The notes beneath the pieces were generated by a model that worked only from the letters and a program-made list of their open reading frames with translations, made no database searches and was not told the DNA's origin. DNA of 64,000 nucleotides, from positions 64,370,850 through 64,434,849 of the forward strand of contig CM054113.1 of assembly GCA_028673005.1 (NCBI GenBank), written 5' to 3'. Shown piece by piece: positions 11,991-24,600 of this stretch. This DNA comes from Tanypteryx hageni (Eukaryota; Arthropoda; Insecta; Odonata; Petaluridae). A program made the translations under genes and the position numbers. Positions within the stretch are counted from its first letter, which is position 1; the number at the start of each line of letters is the position of its first letter.

Positions 11991-12650
11991 CTTCCCGCTC
12001 TCGCATCCTCTAACTTCCCTACTACGTCATTTACTTTCTCCTCTGCATATGCTTTTACTTCCTCACCTATTACCTATTCCGCCATATCCTCTATAACCTC
12101 CTCTACAATCTCCTTTGCTTCCAATAATCACATTTTCCGCTATTTCCTACACTGCCTCCTTCACCAGCTCCTCCGCTACCTCCTTTTTGTATTCCCTCTT
12201 CTGCCTTCCAACTCCTCTGTCTTTTATTCTACATCTCCTCTCCCCCTTCGGCATCTCCTCTTTTGCCTCCGCTAATATATAATATAATGCTTCTATCTCT
12301 TCTGCCTCCGAACTTCTCTACTGCTTACTCAACACCTCCTCTACCATTTTCATCTCCTCTACTACCGCTTTCTGTATCTCCACCTTTGCCTCATCTAATA
12401 TCCATATAAAGTTTCCTCTTGAGTCACCTCTTCTGCCTCGAAACTCCTCCACTGCTTACTCAACGCATCCTCTGCCGTTTATATTATGCCTCCGCCGCTT
12501 ACTCTACACGTTCTACACTATCTCTTCCGTCATATCCTATTCTATCTCCTGTCCTGCCTCTCAGTACTCCTCTGATTCTCCTTCTACCAGATCTACCGCT
12601 TCGTTAGATACAACCAGTGCAAACTCCTTCTCTGCATCCTCTTTATTTTC
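11985..12650 (-). pseudogene. Decayed Glu-rich heptad-like repeat sequence
   Basis: The minus strand reads, in shifting frames with a few stops, as acidic alpha-helical sequence rich in Glu, Ala, Val and Lys. Examples are AKEIVEEVIEDMAE, EEVKAYAEEKVNDVVGKLED, ILDEAKVEIQKAVVEEMKMV and EDAEKEFALVVSNEAVDLVE. Two units are clearly homologous at protein and DNA level: one contains LSKQ-stop-RSSEAEEIEALYYIL, the other LSKQWRSFEAEEVTQEETLYG. Their shared DNA anchor (12321-12332 and 12451-12462) is 130 bp apart, about 43 codons. This looks like the ruin of a coiled-coil or amphipathic tandem-repeat protein. A degenerate purine minisatellite is the alternative. Protein family not recognised. Confidence 0.45.
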
Positions 12651-14700
12651 ACTATTGTCTACTCTACTTCATCTCATGGCGCCTCTTTTCACCTCCTCCT
12701 TTCGTCCTCTTCTCTTCATTCTCATTGTATATCTCCAACTTTACCAATCTCGGTGCACTCGAGCGCACACACGCTTCCAATCTGCTACACTCCCATTCTC
12801 TCTTTAACCCCTTCACACTCCCATTCCGCTCCCTCCCTCTCCCCTTTCCCGCGTCGCTCCTTTCTCCGCATCGCGCCTGGAGGAACTCGGTCCTTGGTCA
12901 TTGGTGCGTGAACAGTGCAGCGTCTGCCTGCCTCCTCTAGGAAGTTGAGATGTTTAGAGCGGAGAGGAAGAGAGATACAGGAGTAAGCGAAGAGTGGAGG
13001 TGGGTGTAACGGGAGGAGAACAGAGTGAAAGAGGGAGTTGGGTTGGAAGAGAAAGGGTCGAAAGGAAGAGAGAGAGAGAAAAAGAGGTTTTGTTATTTTG
13101 GGATCGCTGAGAATGCGTTTCTTTTTCTTGACGAACTCCGGTCGTTACATTCACATGCTTCCCATGCTATAACGCAGTATTATTGCGTCGATCCTAGAAT
13201 AACGCCTTGAAGAAATTGGATACGCTGTGAGACCAGAGGATAACCAGTAGGGTGAGATTGCGCGAGGTATAGAATAGGAAAAATAAGTAGAAAAATATAG
13301 CCAAAGAACAAAAACGACCAAAAACCATTAGAGTAGTCGAAGAAAAGTTTACTATAACTAAAAGAACGTAGAAAACTTCTGTTACGATAGGATGGAATGT
13401 CGAGAGTCGTTGTGTATAAGGTCAAGCTAGGAAAGAGTCAAAGATGGGTTCGGATTATCACTGATATATAGGTATTTATATGGGGATGGCAATTAGAATT
13501 TGTTGGAAAGAGCTTCGGAGGAATGATTTCAAAGATTTACTGAAATAAAGAAAACTATCGACCGAGATAAAACGATTCTTTATTCTGAGCTAAATAAACC
13601 CTAAACGCCATTTTTCCTATTTTGAACGTCCACGGACCGGTCGAAGAAGAGGTTTCAGCTTTTGCGTACACAATCTTTTGGGATTAAATGGGATCAAGTA
13701 AGCAACAAGAGAAGAGTTTTGGTCTTTTTCTCGAGTTTCGGTCTTATTTTCGCGTTTTATTTCACATTCATCCCGAAAAAAGAGTCCTTTTATCTTCTGT
13801 TTGCGGGTAAACAAATGACAGAATTCCGCCTCACCAAAAAATCCCGGTTTCCTGCAGTTCATTTGCGCAGGCGTTTATTCGGAGGGTTTACACGAGGAGC
13901 GTGCTCTTCTTTCGAGGGACGCCATCTTAGCTGTATATATTCCGACCCATTCCCCTTCTCTTTCCTTCTCCTTCCCTCCTCGTAAGCAAATGGCTCGAGG
14001 AACACGCGCCTCATCCGGAATGGTTCCGAAGGGAGGAAACGACCAAGCGTGTGACTGCATCATGCGTGCTTGTATATAGGATCTTATGATCCCGTTACCT
14101 CCTCCTCCTCTGTCGTTTTAGCGATGTGCATATTGCATAATTACTCTAGTATATTCAGTACAAAATAAACTACATCTTAATGGAATAATAGCGGTTTGTT
14201 TTTGGCGAATTAAATTTCTTCGGCCGTTAAATGGTTGACAGAACAGCATAAACTGCACTCGATATCGAATGTGGTTAAGTATGGCAATTTTTAAATAAAT
14301 AACAACCGTTGTGATCATTTTATGCATGTTATTTTATCTTTGGTTAGTGATTGATGTCTATGGAATACGTAGTGACGTATTTTCCATGGTAAAATTTTCG
14401 AAATCCGCCATTTTCCCTCGAATCTCCTCGCAAATATCCGTATCATTTTAATGGATTTAGACTGATAATTTTTACTTTGGTCATTTATCAACTACTATGA
14501 AACGTATAGTTCCCACCGTGCTTTCTCGAAATTCGCCACATTTTCCTAGCATTTCTTCGCAAATATCCGTCGCTTTCACCCGCCAAGTGTCTGGCGAGAC
14601 GAAACAACCTACGAACGAACGGCAGTCCCTTTTCTTCAAGTTCAAAGCGCGCACTCCGAACGAAGGCAGAGCGAACGAGTAATATCAGGGACACGCTGTA
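12651..14700. other. Non-coding, no recognised gene
   Basis: No exon or transposon was recognised. Scattered CpG-rich patches and short frames are present on both strands; none has a recognisable motif. Confidence 0.4.
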
Positions 14701-14706
14701 TCCAGA

Positions 14707-15040
14707 TGTGGACCATCCACCGCCACCCCTCCCCCTCCTCTCTTCCTCCTCTCCCTCCCAACGCCCCTTCCCTTCATCCTCCCAATCCCCTCACTCACTC
14801 CGCTCCCACAATACTCCCTCCACCCTCGCCTGCCCTTCCTCACCCTCTGCCTTTTCCCTTTACGACCCCACACTTGCTATCTCCCGACCCTCTTTTTCTC
14901 CGCCTCTCCCTCCCTCTTCCCGACCTCCCCATCCACAGCCTTCCTCTCTCCTCCCCCGCCTGACTCCTTTCCCGGCTCTCTTTGCCTCCTCCCATTCGTC
15001 CCTCTCCCTCTCTCCTCCTATTCCCTTCTCCCTTCCCTAA
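14707..15040. repeat. Pyrimidine-rich low-complexity tract
   Basis: C/T-rich on the plus strand (CTCCC, CCTCC words) over about 330 bp. It opens long frames in several registers, with Pro/Ser/Leu or Arg/Gly/Glu only. Confidence 0.8.
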
Positions 15041-15529
15041 TCCCTTACCACCCCCATCTAAAACTATATCCACTCGACACTTGTCACTCATTCACTCTCT
15101 CTATGGACTCTTCTTTTTCCGGAAAAAAACGTCGCCACCCTCTTCAAGAAGCCACTCCACTTTACGCGCGCCCTCTCGTGGGTGACTTATTTAACTCCTC
15201 CTTGAAGCGAGTAATTCGCCGAATATGAGCGATTTAACTTATCCAAACATACAAATCCGACGAGAGATTAAAGTACACAGCCTTGCGAGTTGCGCGAGCT
15301 TTTTTTTGGCCAATAATTGCTGCGATCGTTAAAATGTTGCTCTGCTTTGCAGCTTGGGTGGCGAAAATGAGAGAGAAACGTTTTATTTGTCGTAACTTTC
15401 GCGGGATCTGCATGAGAAAGGACCATGCTCGAGTTAGAAAAGGTTTGTGAAAAAAATATTCGACGCAAAGCTAATCGATACGCAATTATTAATGGATTTA
15501 AATATGGTACATTAGGCGTGGAAGGCATG

Positions 15530-15870
15530 GACAATTCAGAAAAATGTGAACAGATTAGAGGCGTTTGAGATGTGGGTATGGTGTATACTGGAGAGAATCT
15601 GCTGGACTGAGAGAGAAACATGAGGAAGTCTTAAATACGGTACGGGAAGAGAGGAACCTAATTAGAACAATAAGAGAAAGATAAACGATCGAGTCAAATT
15701 TTGAGAGGTAACCGTTAGTTGAAAGAAATCGTAGAAGGAAGAATGCCAGGAATGGGGCAAAGAGGTAGGTAGAGGAAAGGAATATTGGATGCATTAAAAG
15801 AATGGGATGGGAATGAGAAGATGAAGAGAAAGGCCTTGGGTGGTACAGATCGGGTTGGATTAGCCAAAAA
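15530..15870 (+). pseudogene. LINE 3' fragment, copy 2
   Basis: Plus-strand remnants of a LINE C-terminal region. GAACAGATTAGAGGCGTTTG (about 15549) encodes EQIRGV or RLEAFEMW in the ancestral frame. It is followed by pieces resembling ERNLIRTIRER and EIVEGRMPGM, and a basic tail. A closely related block occurs at 36055-36365. Frameshifts and stops are frequent. The preceding sequence (15340-15540) may belong to the same element. Confidence 0.65.
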
Positions 15871-16560
15871 ACATACCGAATTGTATGACTATGAGAAAAT
15901 AGCCGGACGCTAGATAAAAGCTTTAGATGGAGAATAAATCTGAGGGGCTAGCTGAAGAAGTAATTTTTACGAACAATTGAAAACCCCCACATGTATCAGG
16001 TAGCGCGACTACCAATGTAAAATACGCGTAACCGATTGTAGGACGGATGCATAGATGTTTGTTTTTTTCCGAGGACGAGTAGGAATCACGATGAAAAAGC
16101 TTACAAGCAACTGTGATTAAACTCACCACTGGGTAACCCCCTCCTCTCTTCGCAAAATCGGTGAATTACGGATATGGAGATACCTCGAAAACTTTGTTAC
16201 TCCGCTTGGAAAATATCGTCTACACAGACGAACAGTCAAAGGACAAAGAATAGACTATGACCAAAGTATTAATACGATGTAGAATCTAAAATTTGAAAAT
16301 TTCGTTTTTATATATTCTCTAGTTCGGAAAATATCGTAGACACAGACGAACGGAGCGAAAAATTATTGTTATCAAAAGAAATAATTCCCTAAATTCTTTG
16401 GAAAACCTACACATTTATAAAAATCTCGACACTCTGATGAACACTGACACTGATTTCAATAAGACTCTTTATAGACTCACCAAACAAGAGTAACATACAC
16501 GCCACAAACTTTTCGTTTTTCAGTTTTTTCTTTCGTTCTCCCTCATCGTACTATTTTTTC
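15871..16560. other. Non-coding; a spaced direct repeat
   Basis: No gene was recognised. An imperfect direct repeat of about 26 bp with core GGAAAATATCG and ACACAGACGAAC occurs at 16208-16233 and 16325-16350, 117 bp apart. Confidence 0.5.
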
Positions 16561-16690
16561 ATCTCCTCACAGTTGACCTCTGGTCGCTGTCATGTCAGGT
16601 TGCCTCTGAAGATGCCCACATTGTGGGTGAAATGCATTGGGCTTATTTATTAACCCTTGTTTTTTGGTTTAAGGAGTTCTTTTATTTATT
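16561..16690 (+). repeat. Dispersed repeat B with hammerhead-like motif
   Basis: This block shares the string TGCCCACAT.GTGGGTGAAAT and flanking words (GTCAGGTT, GAAGATG, CATTGG, AAGGAGT) with the fold-back structure at 54957-55124, so it is a dispersed family. CTGAAGA at 16606-16612 and GAAA at 16629-16632 flank a hairpin (GCCCAC / GTGGGT). GCCT (16602-16605) can pair with GGGC (16639-16642). This arrangement recalls the minimal hammerhead ribozymes of Penelope-like retroelements, but the first stem II position is not canonical. Confidence 0.5.
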
Positions 16691-19600
16691 AATTACAAGC
16701 CAAAAGTGTTGAGCTATTTTATGTTTATCAAAAGAAAGCTAAAATTGAGAAAAATCGAAAAGCAACTTTTAACCTCACGGTTCAATACCATTATATGATC
16801 TAGGTAAATGATTCTCAAACTTAGTTCTGAAGAATTCTGTTTTTTTTAAGAGTATTCATGAGTTGCGTTTAAGTAACTTCATTTTCCTATCAATTCGGGC
16901 TCGCAAGTTTGATTTCGCATTTTGGTTTTCCGCTTGAAATAAAAGGATTTCATATTTTCACGAAATTTGATAACATCTGATTCAGTTAACTCTTGCAGCC
17001 ACGAAACAAATGAATCAACAAGATGCGTATTCTCCAACATAGTGGCCTTCCTCGGCGATCATTCACCGATCGTTGGTTCCTAAGATTATATCTTCGCCTT
17101 AACATTCTCTACGTTTGTGGAGTGGAGTCGGGTTAGGAACAACATATATTGCATAAAAAGTTTCAGCGAAACATTTCTTTTGCCTTTGATCATGAATTTA
17201 TTCCACATTTTCCCGCCTGGAACGACCAACTCAATAAATAATAGTTATTAAAAACTAGTCGTTCACTCTCGTAATTCACCGATCGTTGGATGATTGTCGA
17301 CGCAACTTTAAAAGTTTAACGAGACCGTTAAAAACATTGCGCTTAAAATTTACCAAAAAATTAACTCCAACAGAAGTACGAAGGTGGCGATAACAGTATT
17401 TTAATCCTCAAAAACAAAAGGACGGAATCGCCGCGAGCGACTCAATAAAGGCGATTTATCTCCACACGACTTCCTCAATCTCAAAATCGCGCTCTTAACC
17501 GCCCACGTTCCAGCCGGGCGGGTTAGCCGCAAATTATCAGTATGGGTAAACCGCACATACGTCGGACGATGCCCTTCTTTTATTTCTCTTCCTTCTTCTC
17601 TCCGACGCTCGGGCGTTCTCGAGTAATGGTCGCTTACTTCACCCGTTTCTCGAGAGTTTTGACGCGCGAAATGCGTGTCGTGCGTTGGCGTGCGGGTCCT
17701 CCCCGCCGTCTTCTTTTTTCCCTCCCCCTCCCCCTCTCTCTCTCTCTCTCTCTCCTATCCGTTCCAATTCCACTTTCAATTCCCCCTTTTCCCGCCCACG
17801 CAATTGGCATAGACGTCCCACTCACTCTGATTGTTGGCAAGGAATGCGGAGCTGCACTTCCCGTCATCTGTCACGGCCGCATCCTCCGAACCCGTCGAAG
17901 GGAGTCCTGAAGCACTTACTACTTTCTCCGTGGTTCGGACGTTTGCACGTGTTTATAATTGCGCGCCAATACGTTCCGCGCCACTCACTCCCACCCATAA
18001 CATTTTTAGCCGATAAACATTTACGATTTCGCTTTCCGAATCGCTCCCTTGAATGGTGGAACGATCTTATGCCGCGATGAATAGTGGTAATGGAGGAAGA
18101 ACGTAGCTAATAGAAGTACATATTATTAAACTTCTACTTTTATTCCGATCGCTGAATTGTTTTTACTAATTTCTAGGGCTGAAAGCAAACTTGTATTTAC
18201 TTTAAGCTACGATAAATTTCGGTCGTTTGAGACGCGATCAGAGAATTTATATCGTGATTATGAGATGGCCTCATTTTTGTTTGTTTGTTTGTTAGGCTTA
18301 AGTATTTTAAATGAGTAAAATAGATTGAAGATTAATTCATGGGTGGTATTTGAAACACTAATTTTTCATACCTTCTCAGTTGCAATCTAACTAGGTAAGC
18401 CTAGTTAATCATATCTACCTTATTTTGATGTGGAGATTTGTTTAGTGTACAAAATGAGCGATACTCTATAACATGCGCAAAAACTGGCGAATTGAATGGA
18501 TATTCCAATTAGTTTCTCCTCTCCCTCGCATGTACTTATAATACTTTCTATCGCCTCTCGGCATTCAACTCACTTTTATTAGGTTTTTGGCCGTCATCCT
18601 CATTACGTGGCCGACGCTCATGAATGCCTGTTCCGTCGAACAGAATTCCATTTACAAGCAACATATACGATGCGAACATTCAATGAATAATCCATGATAC
18701 GATTACAGCGCCATTCAGTCGAAATATTTCGTGCGTTATGGTAACATTTTTTTCCGAAGACAGAACGGCATTTTCGTTCAGCTCATTCAAACGCTTTCTT
18801 TTTTTTTTAAAGTCGGAAGCCGTAACAGGACGGTGTAAAACAGCAGACGATCTGGGTAGCTCGGTCAGATTTCTGGACGATACGCCCCTCGCGCGTCTCC
18901 CTAAAATTTGCGCGTGGGTGGATTTTTTTTTTCAGTCTCCGGTCAAACTATCCGTGTTTACGCGCATCTGCTTTGCTCGTATACTGCTGCTATGTTAAGC
19001 AGGAATTCCTCCGAAAAATACCGGTTACGCGCTTCGTCTCGCTTGTCTCGTCCCCATTTATCTTAATAAATTCAGTCCTTACCGAATCCTTCATATCTTC
19101 GCCGAGATCGTTAACATATGATGCTCCTCCGCTGACCCTCTCCTCTCATCAGACCCTCAGCACCACTCGTTTTTGTATCGATCGGGATCCAAGCATCGCT
19201 ATCAAAACTACGTTTCATTGATGTTGACGCCGACGAAATATTTTGCGTCGTCTATCACTCGCGCTAAACCTAATGAGAGACATGCAAAACGTGAGTTAAA
19301 TGAGTCCGTTAAGGGGTCCATTTTAACATACATACGAAGGATCATATCTTTTAAAGACCCGTTTTACAATTTTTTTATTTAATTTAATTTACTTTTTAAT
19401 TTAATTTGTTAAAACTCGTAACAAGTCTGTCCTTATATTTACGCAGCTTCTTATAACTCTAACTTTTGCGTGATGTGTTAGTTATTATCAAGTTATCTGC
19501 ATTCCTCCATCTGGACCTTATTAACTCTGGTTAACCGTAACTTATGGCACATTTGTTAAATTTAATGCAATGATCACGAAATGAGAATGAGTAATTGCAA

Positions 19601-20686
19601 TTTTTACTCCCTATTCTTGGCATGCAAAATTAAAAAGAGCGTGCTAAAAATTATTATAAAGTTCTGCCGAATTTGGACCTAATATTCATTAATTAATTTA
19701 TTATTAAATTGAGTTATTTTTAATTGTGTAAGGGATAAATACTGCAATTATCATAATTATGCATATTTTTAAAATTTGAAATTATTGAGAGAAACTGTAC
19801 AGCTTATAAAGCATACATCACGCAATTACCAATGGAACATTTCATCTCAACGTTTTCAGCACTCACAGTTTGGTGCTTTGAGTTTAGCGCGAATCTCCTT
19901 GTTACAACCTTGAAAAATGAGTTACGATGAACCGCGTTACGTGGCGTGGAATGGCTTAAGAGTTACTTGGAAACCCTTTGAACGCTTAAATATAGATTCT
20001 TTCCGCCTTTTCCAACCATTAAAACGCTTCCCCGGTTAACTTCCGACAAAATACTCCCATCTGCGCCCATCAAATGCTCAGCCATACTCATCATTACGCG
20101 ATGACAAACTGTTAAATTTTTTATCCTAAATCAACATTTAGTTGTTACATTGTGGGTCATAATTCATGCGAATTTATTATTGACATTCTAAAACTATATT
20201 TTTTTGTTGCAGTAACTATAGTTTCTGACAACCAGAATGCAAAAACTTGTATGTATTTTTAAAAATCCTGGAAAATTATTATTTTTTAAAGAAACATTTA
20301 AAATCTACATAGGTTTAAAAAATTAACCATAAGTAACCTAGAAGATTTTTGTTTTTATATGTTTACGTCTTTTTTATCATAAACATTTTTATTTAACGCT
20401 ATGAGATGAGCTAAAATGGCGGATAAAACACCATTAAAGAACTCAGCTAATAAATAGTTCGCAGGGAAGAACAGAAGAAGCAGAGTAAAAGATCTTTATG
20501 TTCCTCGAGATTCGATTAAATATATTCCATCTATATATACAATAAACGAAGAGATTTTCAAATATACATTAATCGACTAAATGATAAGATATCGATAAGT
20601 GCCAAAGTGAGCGATATGGCATCGATATAGAAGTATTTATCGATTGGCGTTCACGCTATAAATATAGCAAGCTCCCAAAATAATAT
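16691..20686. other. Non-coding, no recognised gene
   Basis: AT-rich sequence with CpG-richer islands (about 17430-18070 and 18780-19260). The CT-rich patch at 17700-17760 opens several overlapping frames without domains. No splice-bounded exon could be supported. Confidence 0.4.
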
Positions 20687-21068
20687 GATGTGGTCATCAC
20701 ATGACTTTCTCCATACCTACCTGTAATTTTCTAAAAATTCCAAATAGGTTAAATGATAATAAATATTTTAAGAAACTGCGAGAAAATTTTAAAGACTTTA
20801 CAAAAAACAGAAGTAAACTCATGCCGTAGCCTTCTGATATTGGATATAGCCAGGAAACTCCAACAATTAAGAAAATAAGGAGAAGCATAGAGTGTTTACA
20901 ATATTCGCCGTTAGGTGGTGTGGCTGTGGCAGCTAAAAAAATTAGTTTTAAAAATATCTCTTCAACAATATATGGGAAAATATTTCAAACGAATGTTATA
21001 GATAATTAAATTTCCTACAGCATTTATTCCAGTACGTTTTTACATTTATCAAATATTAAAGGAAATAT
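20687..21068 (-). repeat. Dispersed repeat family A, partial copy
   Basis: Reverse-orientation partial copy of family A, starting with a diverged GATGTGGTCATCACATGACT end. It stops in the middle of the unit near TTTATCAAATATTAAAGG, where the complete copy starts at once. A 63-codon hydrophobic frame survives on the minus strand (20697-20888: FLIVGVSWLYPISEGYGMSL). Similar residues can be read in the other copies, so the unit may derive from a coding sequence, but I do not recognise it. Confidence 0.7.
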
Positions 21069-21665
21069 TTAAAAAATCTGATGTGGCCACCACCTGACTT
21101 TCTCCATATCCGTAATAATTCTAAAAATTTCAAATAGGTTACATAATAATAAATATTTTAAGAAACCGAGAAAATTTTAGACTTGACAAAGAACGGAAAT
21201 AAACTCAAACCATAGTCTTCTGATATTGGATATATCCACAAAGCTCCAACAATTAAGAAAAGAAAAAGGAACGTTACTAACAATGCTAACTAAGCGTCAA
21301 TTGTTAACAATAGTCGTCGGTAGGTGGCGTGGTGGTGACAGCTAAAAATGTAAGATATCTCTTAAACAATGCATTATATGGAAAAATGTTTCAAACAAAG
21401 ATTGTAGAAAATTAAATTTCCTACAACTTTTATTCCTAACATTTTTACATTTATCAAATATTTCAAAATAACATAAGTGACAAGAGTAAACACCCACTTC
21501 CGGTTTACCGATTTTTTACCAAGAACTAATCAGATCTTGTGATTTTTATAAAAAAGTTAAATATAAAATTTTGCATTGATCCGATGAATGGTTTTTGAGT
21601 TAGAGCACCCACAAAAAAGCTATCACATACACATACACACACACAGACATCATCGAGAAAATTGT
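21069..21665 (-). repeat. Dispersed repeat family A, copy 2
   Basis: Near full-length reverse copy. It opens with ATCTGATGTGGCCACCACCT followed by ACTTTCTCCATATC, and ends after the ACACACACAGACATCATCGA segment, about 20-60 bp short of the other copies' terminal region. It abuts the partial copy at 20687-21068 in the same orientation. Confidence 0.75.
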
Positions 21666-21679
21666 CAAAACGTGTTCAG

Positions 21680-24600
21680 GAGACCCGAACAGAATGGTTC
21701 GGAAAACTCGTTCCGCATTTAGGCTATAAAGCAGCCGTCATCGGTACACTCTAAACTCCTGAAATAAATATTTTGCGTGACCTTTCTATGCATACCTCAA
21801 CTTTCATGCATATAAACCCTTAAATTAATTTTTGTCATCTACTATCAGCTGCTTTGTAGGCGGGATGCAGATCTAGTTTTCCTCAGCTTTTTTATGACTT
21901 TGGAGCCATCAAAATTATCAACTGGCTCCCGGAATAGATATTTTGCATGATATTTCTAAACGCATCTCAACTTTCATGCATGTGGGCTTCTTAAAAAATA
22001 TTATTTTTCACTTTCTTCTTATGAAAACGTCGACGTAAATTTGATCATGATTATACGCAACGCCATAGTCATCGTTTGGTTAGAGCTCTTGTTCGGAGAT
22101 TCGAAATTTTTATAATTAAACATTTAATTCTCCACTTAGCCGATTGAGCTGCTGTTTAAATTTTAATACATGTTTACTGACGCAAAGTTTGCAATAAATT
22201 TAAATAATTGTGAATTATAATTTTGTATCTTTAAAAATAAACTAACTTTTGTGTTTAGTCTCCGTCTAATTTAAAAATGTATGTAACGTAACGGCCATTC
22301 CGCTCCTTGCATTGAAACTTGTTCACGAGCATTTGGTTTCATAATCGGGAAAGAATTGCAGTGTAAAATAAACCGGAATCTTGTAAAATAGCTAAAATTG
22401 TTTTGAGAAATTTTCTATCCTGATTTTCTAAGAGCACCTCGTAGATTCGGAGCAGGGGCCCCACGGGCCCAGTGTTCTAAGGCGCCTCCGCGCAAGGCTT
22501 TCCAAGTCGACTTCAAATTGGTAGGTTTCGCAAGCATTGTATTTTGCTTGAATAAAATCGCAAGTACCGATTACGTCTCTTTGACGAGAAGAATTTTACT
22601 AACATTACGATAAAAAAACCGGGTGTTTGGCTTTTACGAAGCCTTCTCACGCAAAAAGACCTTTCGTGCTTCGATGACGCTTTTCACTAAGAGTGACATC
22701 ATAGTCGGATGAACGCATTCGTAAATTGGGTGAGAACAATTTTTTTCTATCTCGGTGAGAGGTTGCTGCGAAACCCACATCCTTAGCGAGGGCGCCCCGA
22801 TCGCATTTGCCCGTGACACGAAACGGCCTCCGCGTCCATTTTGAACTTTGCCTTCGACAAACCCGATTCCTGGACAAATAATATCCGCAAACGCTTAAGA
22901 TTAGACCGATGCCTTATCGCGATGACCGGCTAAGCCGCCCCAACGGTTTTATTGTTCGGGGCGTATTCCGAAATGTTTGCATTGCTGAACCGCGTCATGC
23001 GTTCCGGGCAACTTTTTACGGCTTTTCGCTTTATCTATCGTTGAATCATGGAGCGTCTTAAAATTTACGACGTGAAAAATTATGAACGTTGAGAGTCAGC
23101 GAAACACTCATTGTTTCCCGAGAGATGGCGCAATCTATTTCTTTCTCAATCGCCTTATGCTCGAATTAACTCTTTCTTCTAATTCTCGTTTGGATCATTC
23201 ACGATTTTACTGCGTTTAGGTAGGCCTTCACTTCGTCGTTATGGTAACTAGTCTTTACTTAAACTTCCCAGATTTCTCATCTTGATAATATTTGGGATTT
23301 CTTTTCTGCCCATTTTCCTTTACCTCTTTCCTCCATTTCTTCGATAACCCACTCCAATTAAGTTTTCTCCCATGTTTGATAAACTTGATTGAATTACAAT
23401 CTTCTCCAACTATACTTAACACTTCCTCGCTGAAACAACGTAAACTTAAATTCCCTTCGCTTCTTTTCTCCAATGCTTGTTATATCCACATAACTCTACG
23501 TTCCATATTACATTTTTAATCGAGATACATCCAACAATAGTAAGTTGGAGAAGAACCGAAAGGCATTTCCTTCGATTCCTATTAAGCCCATGCCTCGCTT
23601 TACACTGTGCATACGTTCATGGAAAAAACCGCATAAGTGAAACCGCGCTACATGGGAATACATGAGATTACATTTGAGCGCGCCTCAGCATGCAACAATT
23701 TCGTTATCTTTTATTATAACCTACGAGTCGAAATGAAACATTTCGTAGTTTTTAACGCATGGAGAGCTTTCTAAAACCGTGCTAAATCGAAATCGATGTT
23801 CATGCAACTCGTAGTAGTTCTCTAAGAGAAAACCGTGCTAAATCGAAAACGTGTAGAGCCAAATCGTGCAAATAGAGATATGAGGTTGAGACCGTGTTAT
23901 GGAAACGAAAAATTCCATCGATGTAGATAATTATACATTTGTGTAAAAGAGAAACCTGAATCGATTGTAAAAGATGGCTATTGGATATATCTGAGACAAG
24001 CATTTTTAAGTGCTAGTTCTTGAAATTTTCAGCCATACGACGAGCTCGACAATCCCTTGTTGAATTAATAATAGTCGTGACTGAGCTATGCTGAACACTC
24101 CTTCAATACATTATATCTCATGAGAAATTAATTAAGAACGCTTGATTACTTGTACATTGTTAAGCATAGAAACTTAGAATGTTATTTTCAGATCTTATAT
24201 ACAAATGTTCACTATCTAAAACACGTTTAAAATAATAAAAACAATTACCATTTCCTGAAAATAAGACTTCTTAGCTACACCTCGTTCTGAAATTGTTTCG
24301 CCACTAATATTTTTTAAATTAACCGAATTGTTAAACATCAATATTTATTCGCAAATAATTATTTTTTCCCGAGGCTCCGTAAGGGAATTGGCATCCGGTA
24401 CCCATCAAGGCTTTGACCGACCCTGACTGTGCTCCATTTTCCTCGCGAAGGTTTCCTACTGACACCTTTCTGCCCGAACGCTCAGATATAGGGCGATTAT
24501 CTCGTGTCCGAAGAGGCGAGAGTTGAGAGAAAAAGTAGAATGGATAGAGCGGTGGACGAGATAAGCTCGTGAGACTGGAAGGTTAAAAGGGAGGGAGGTG

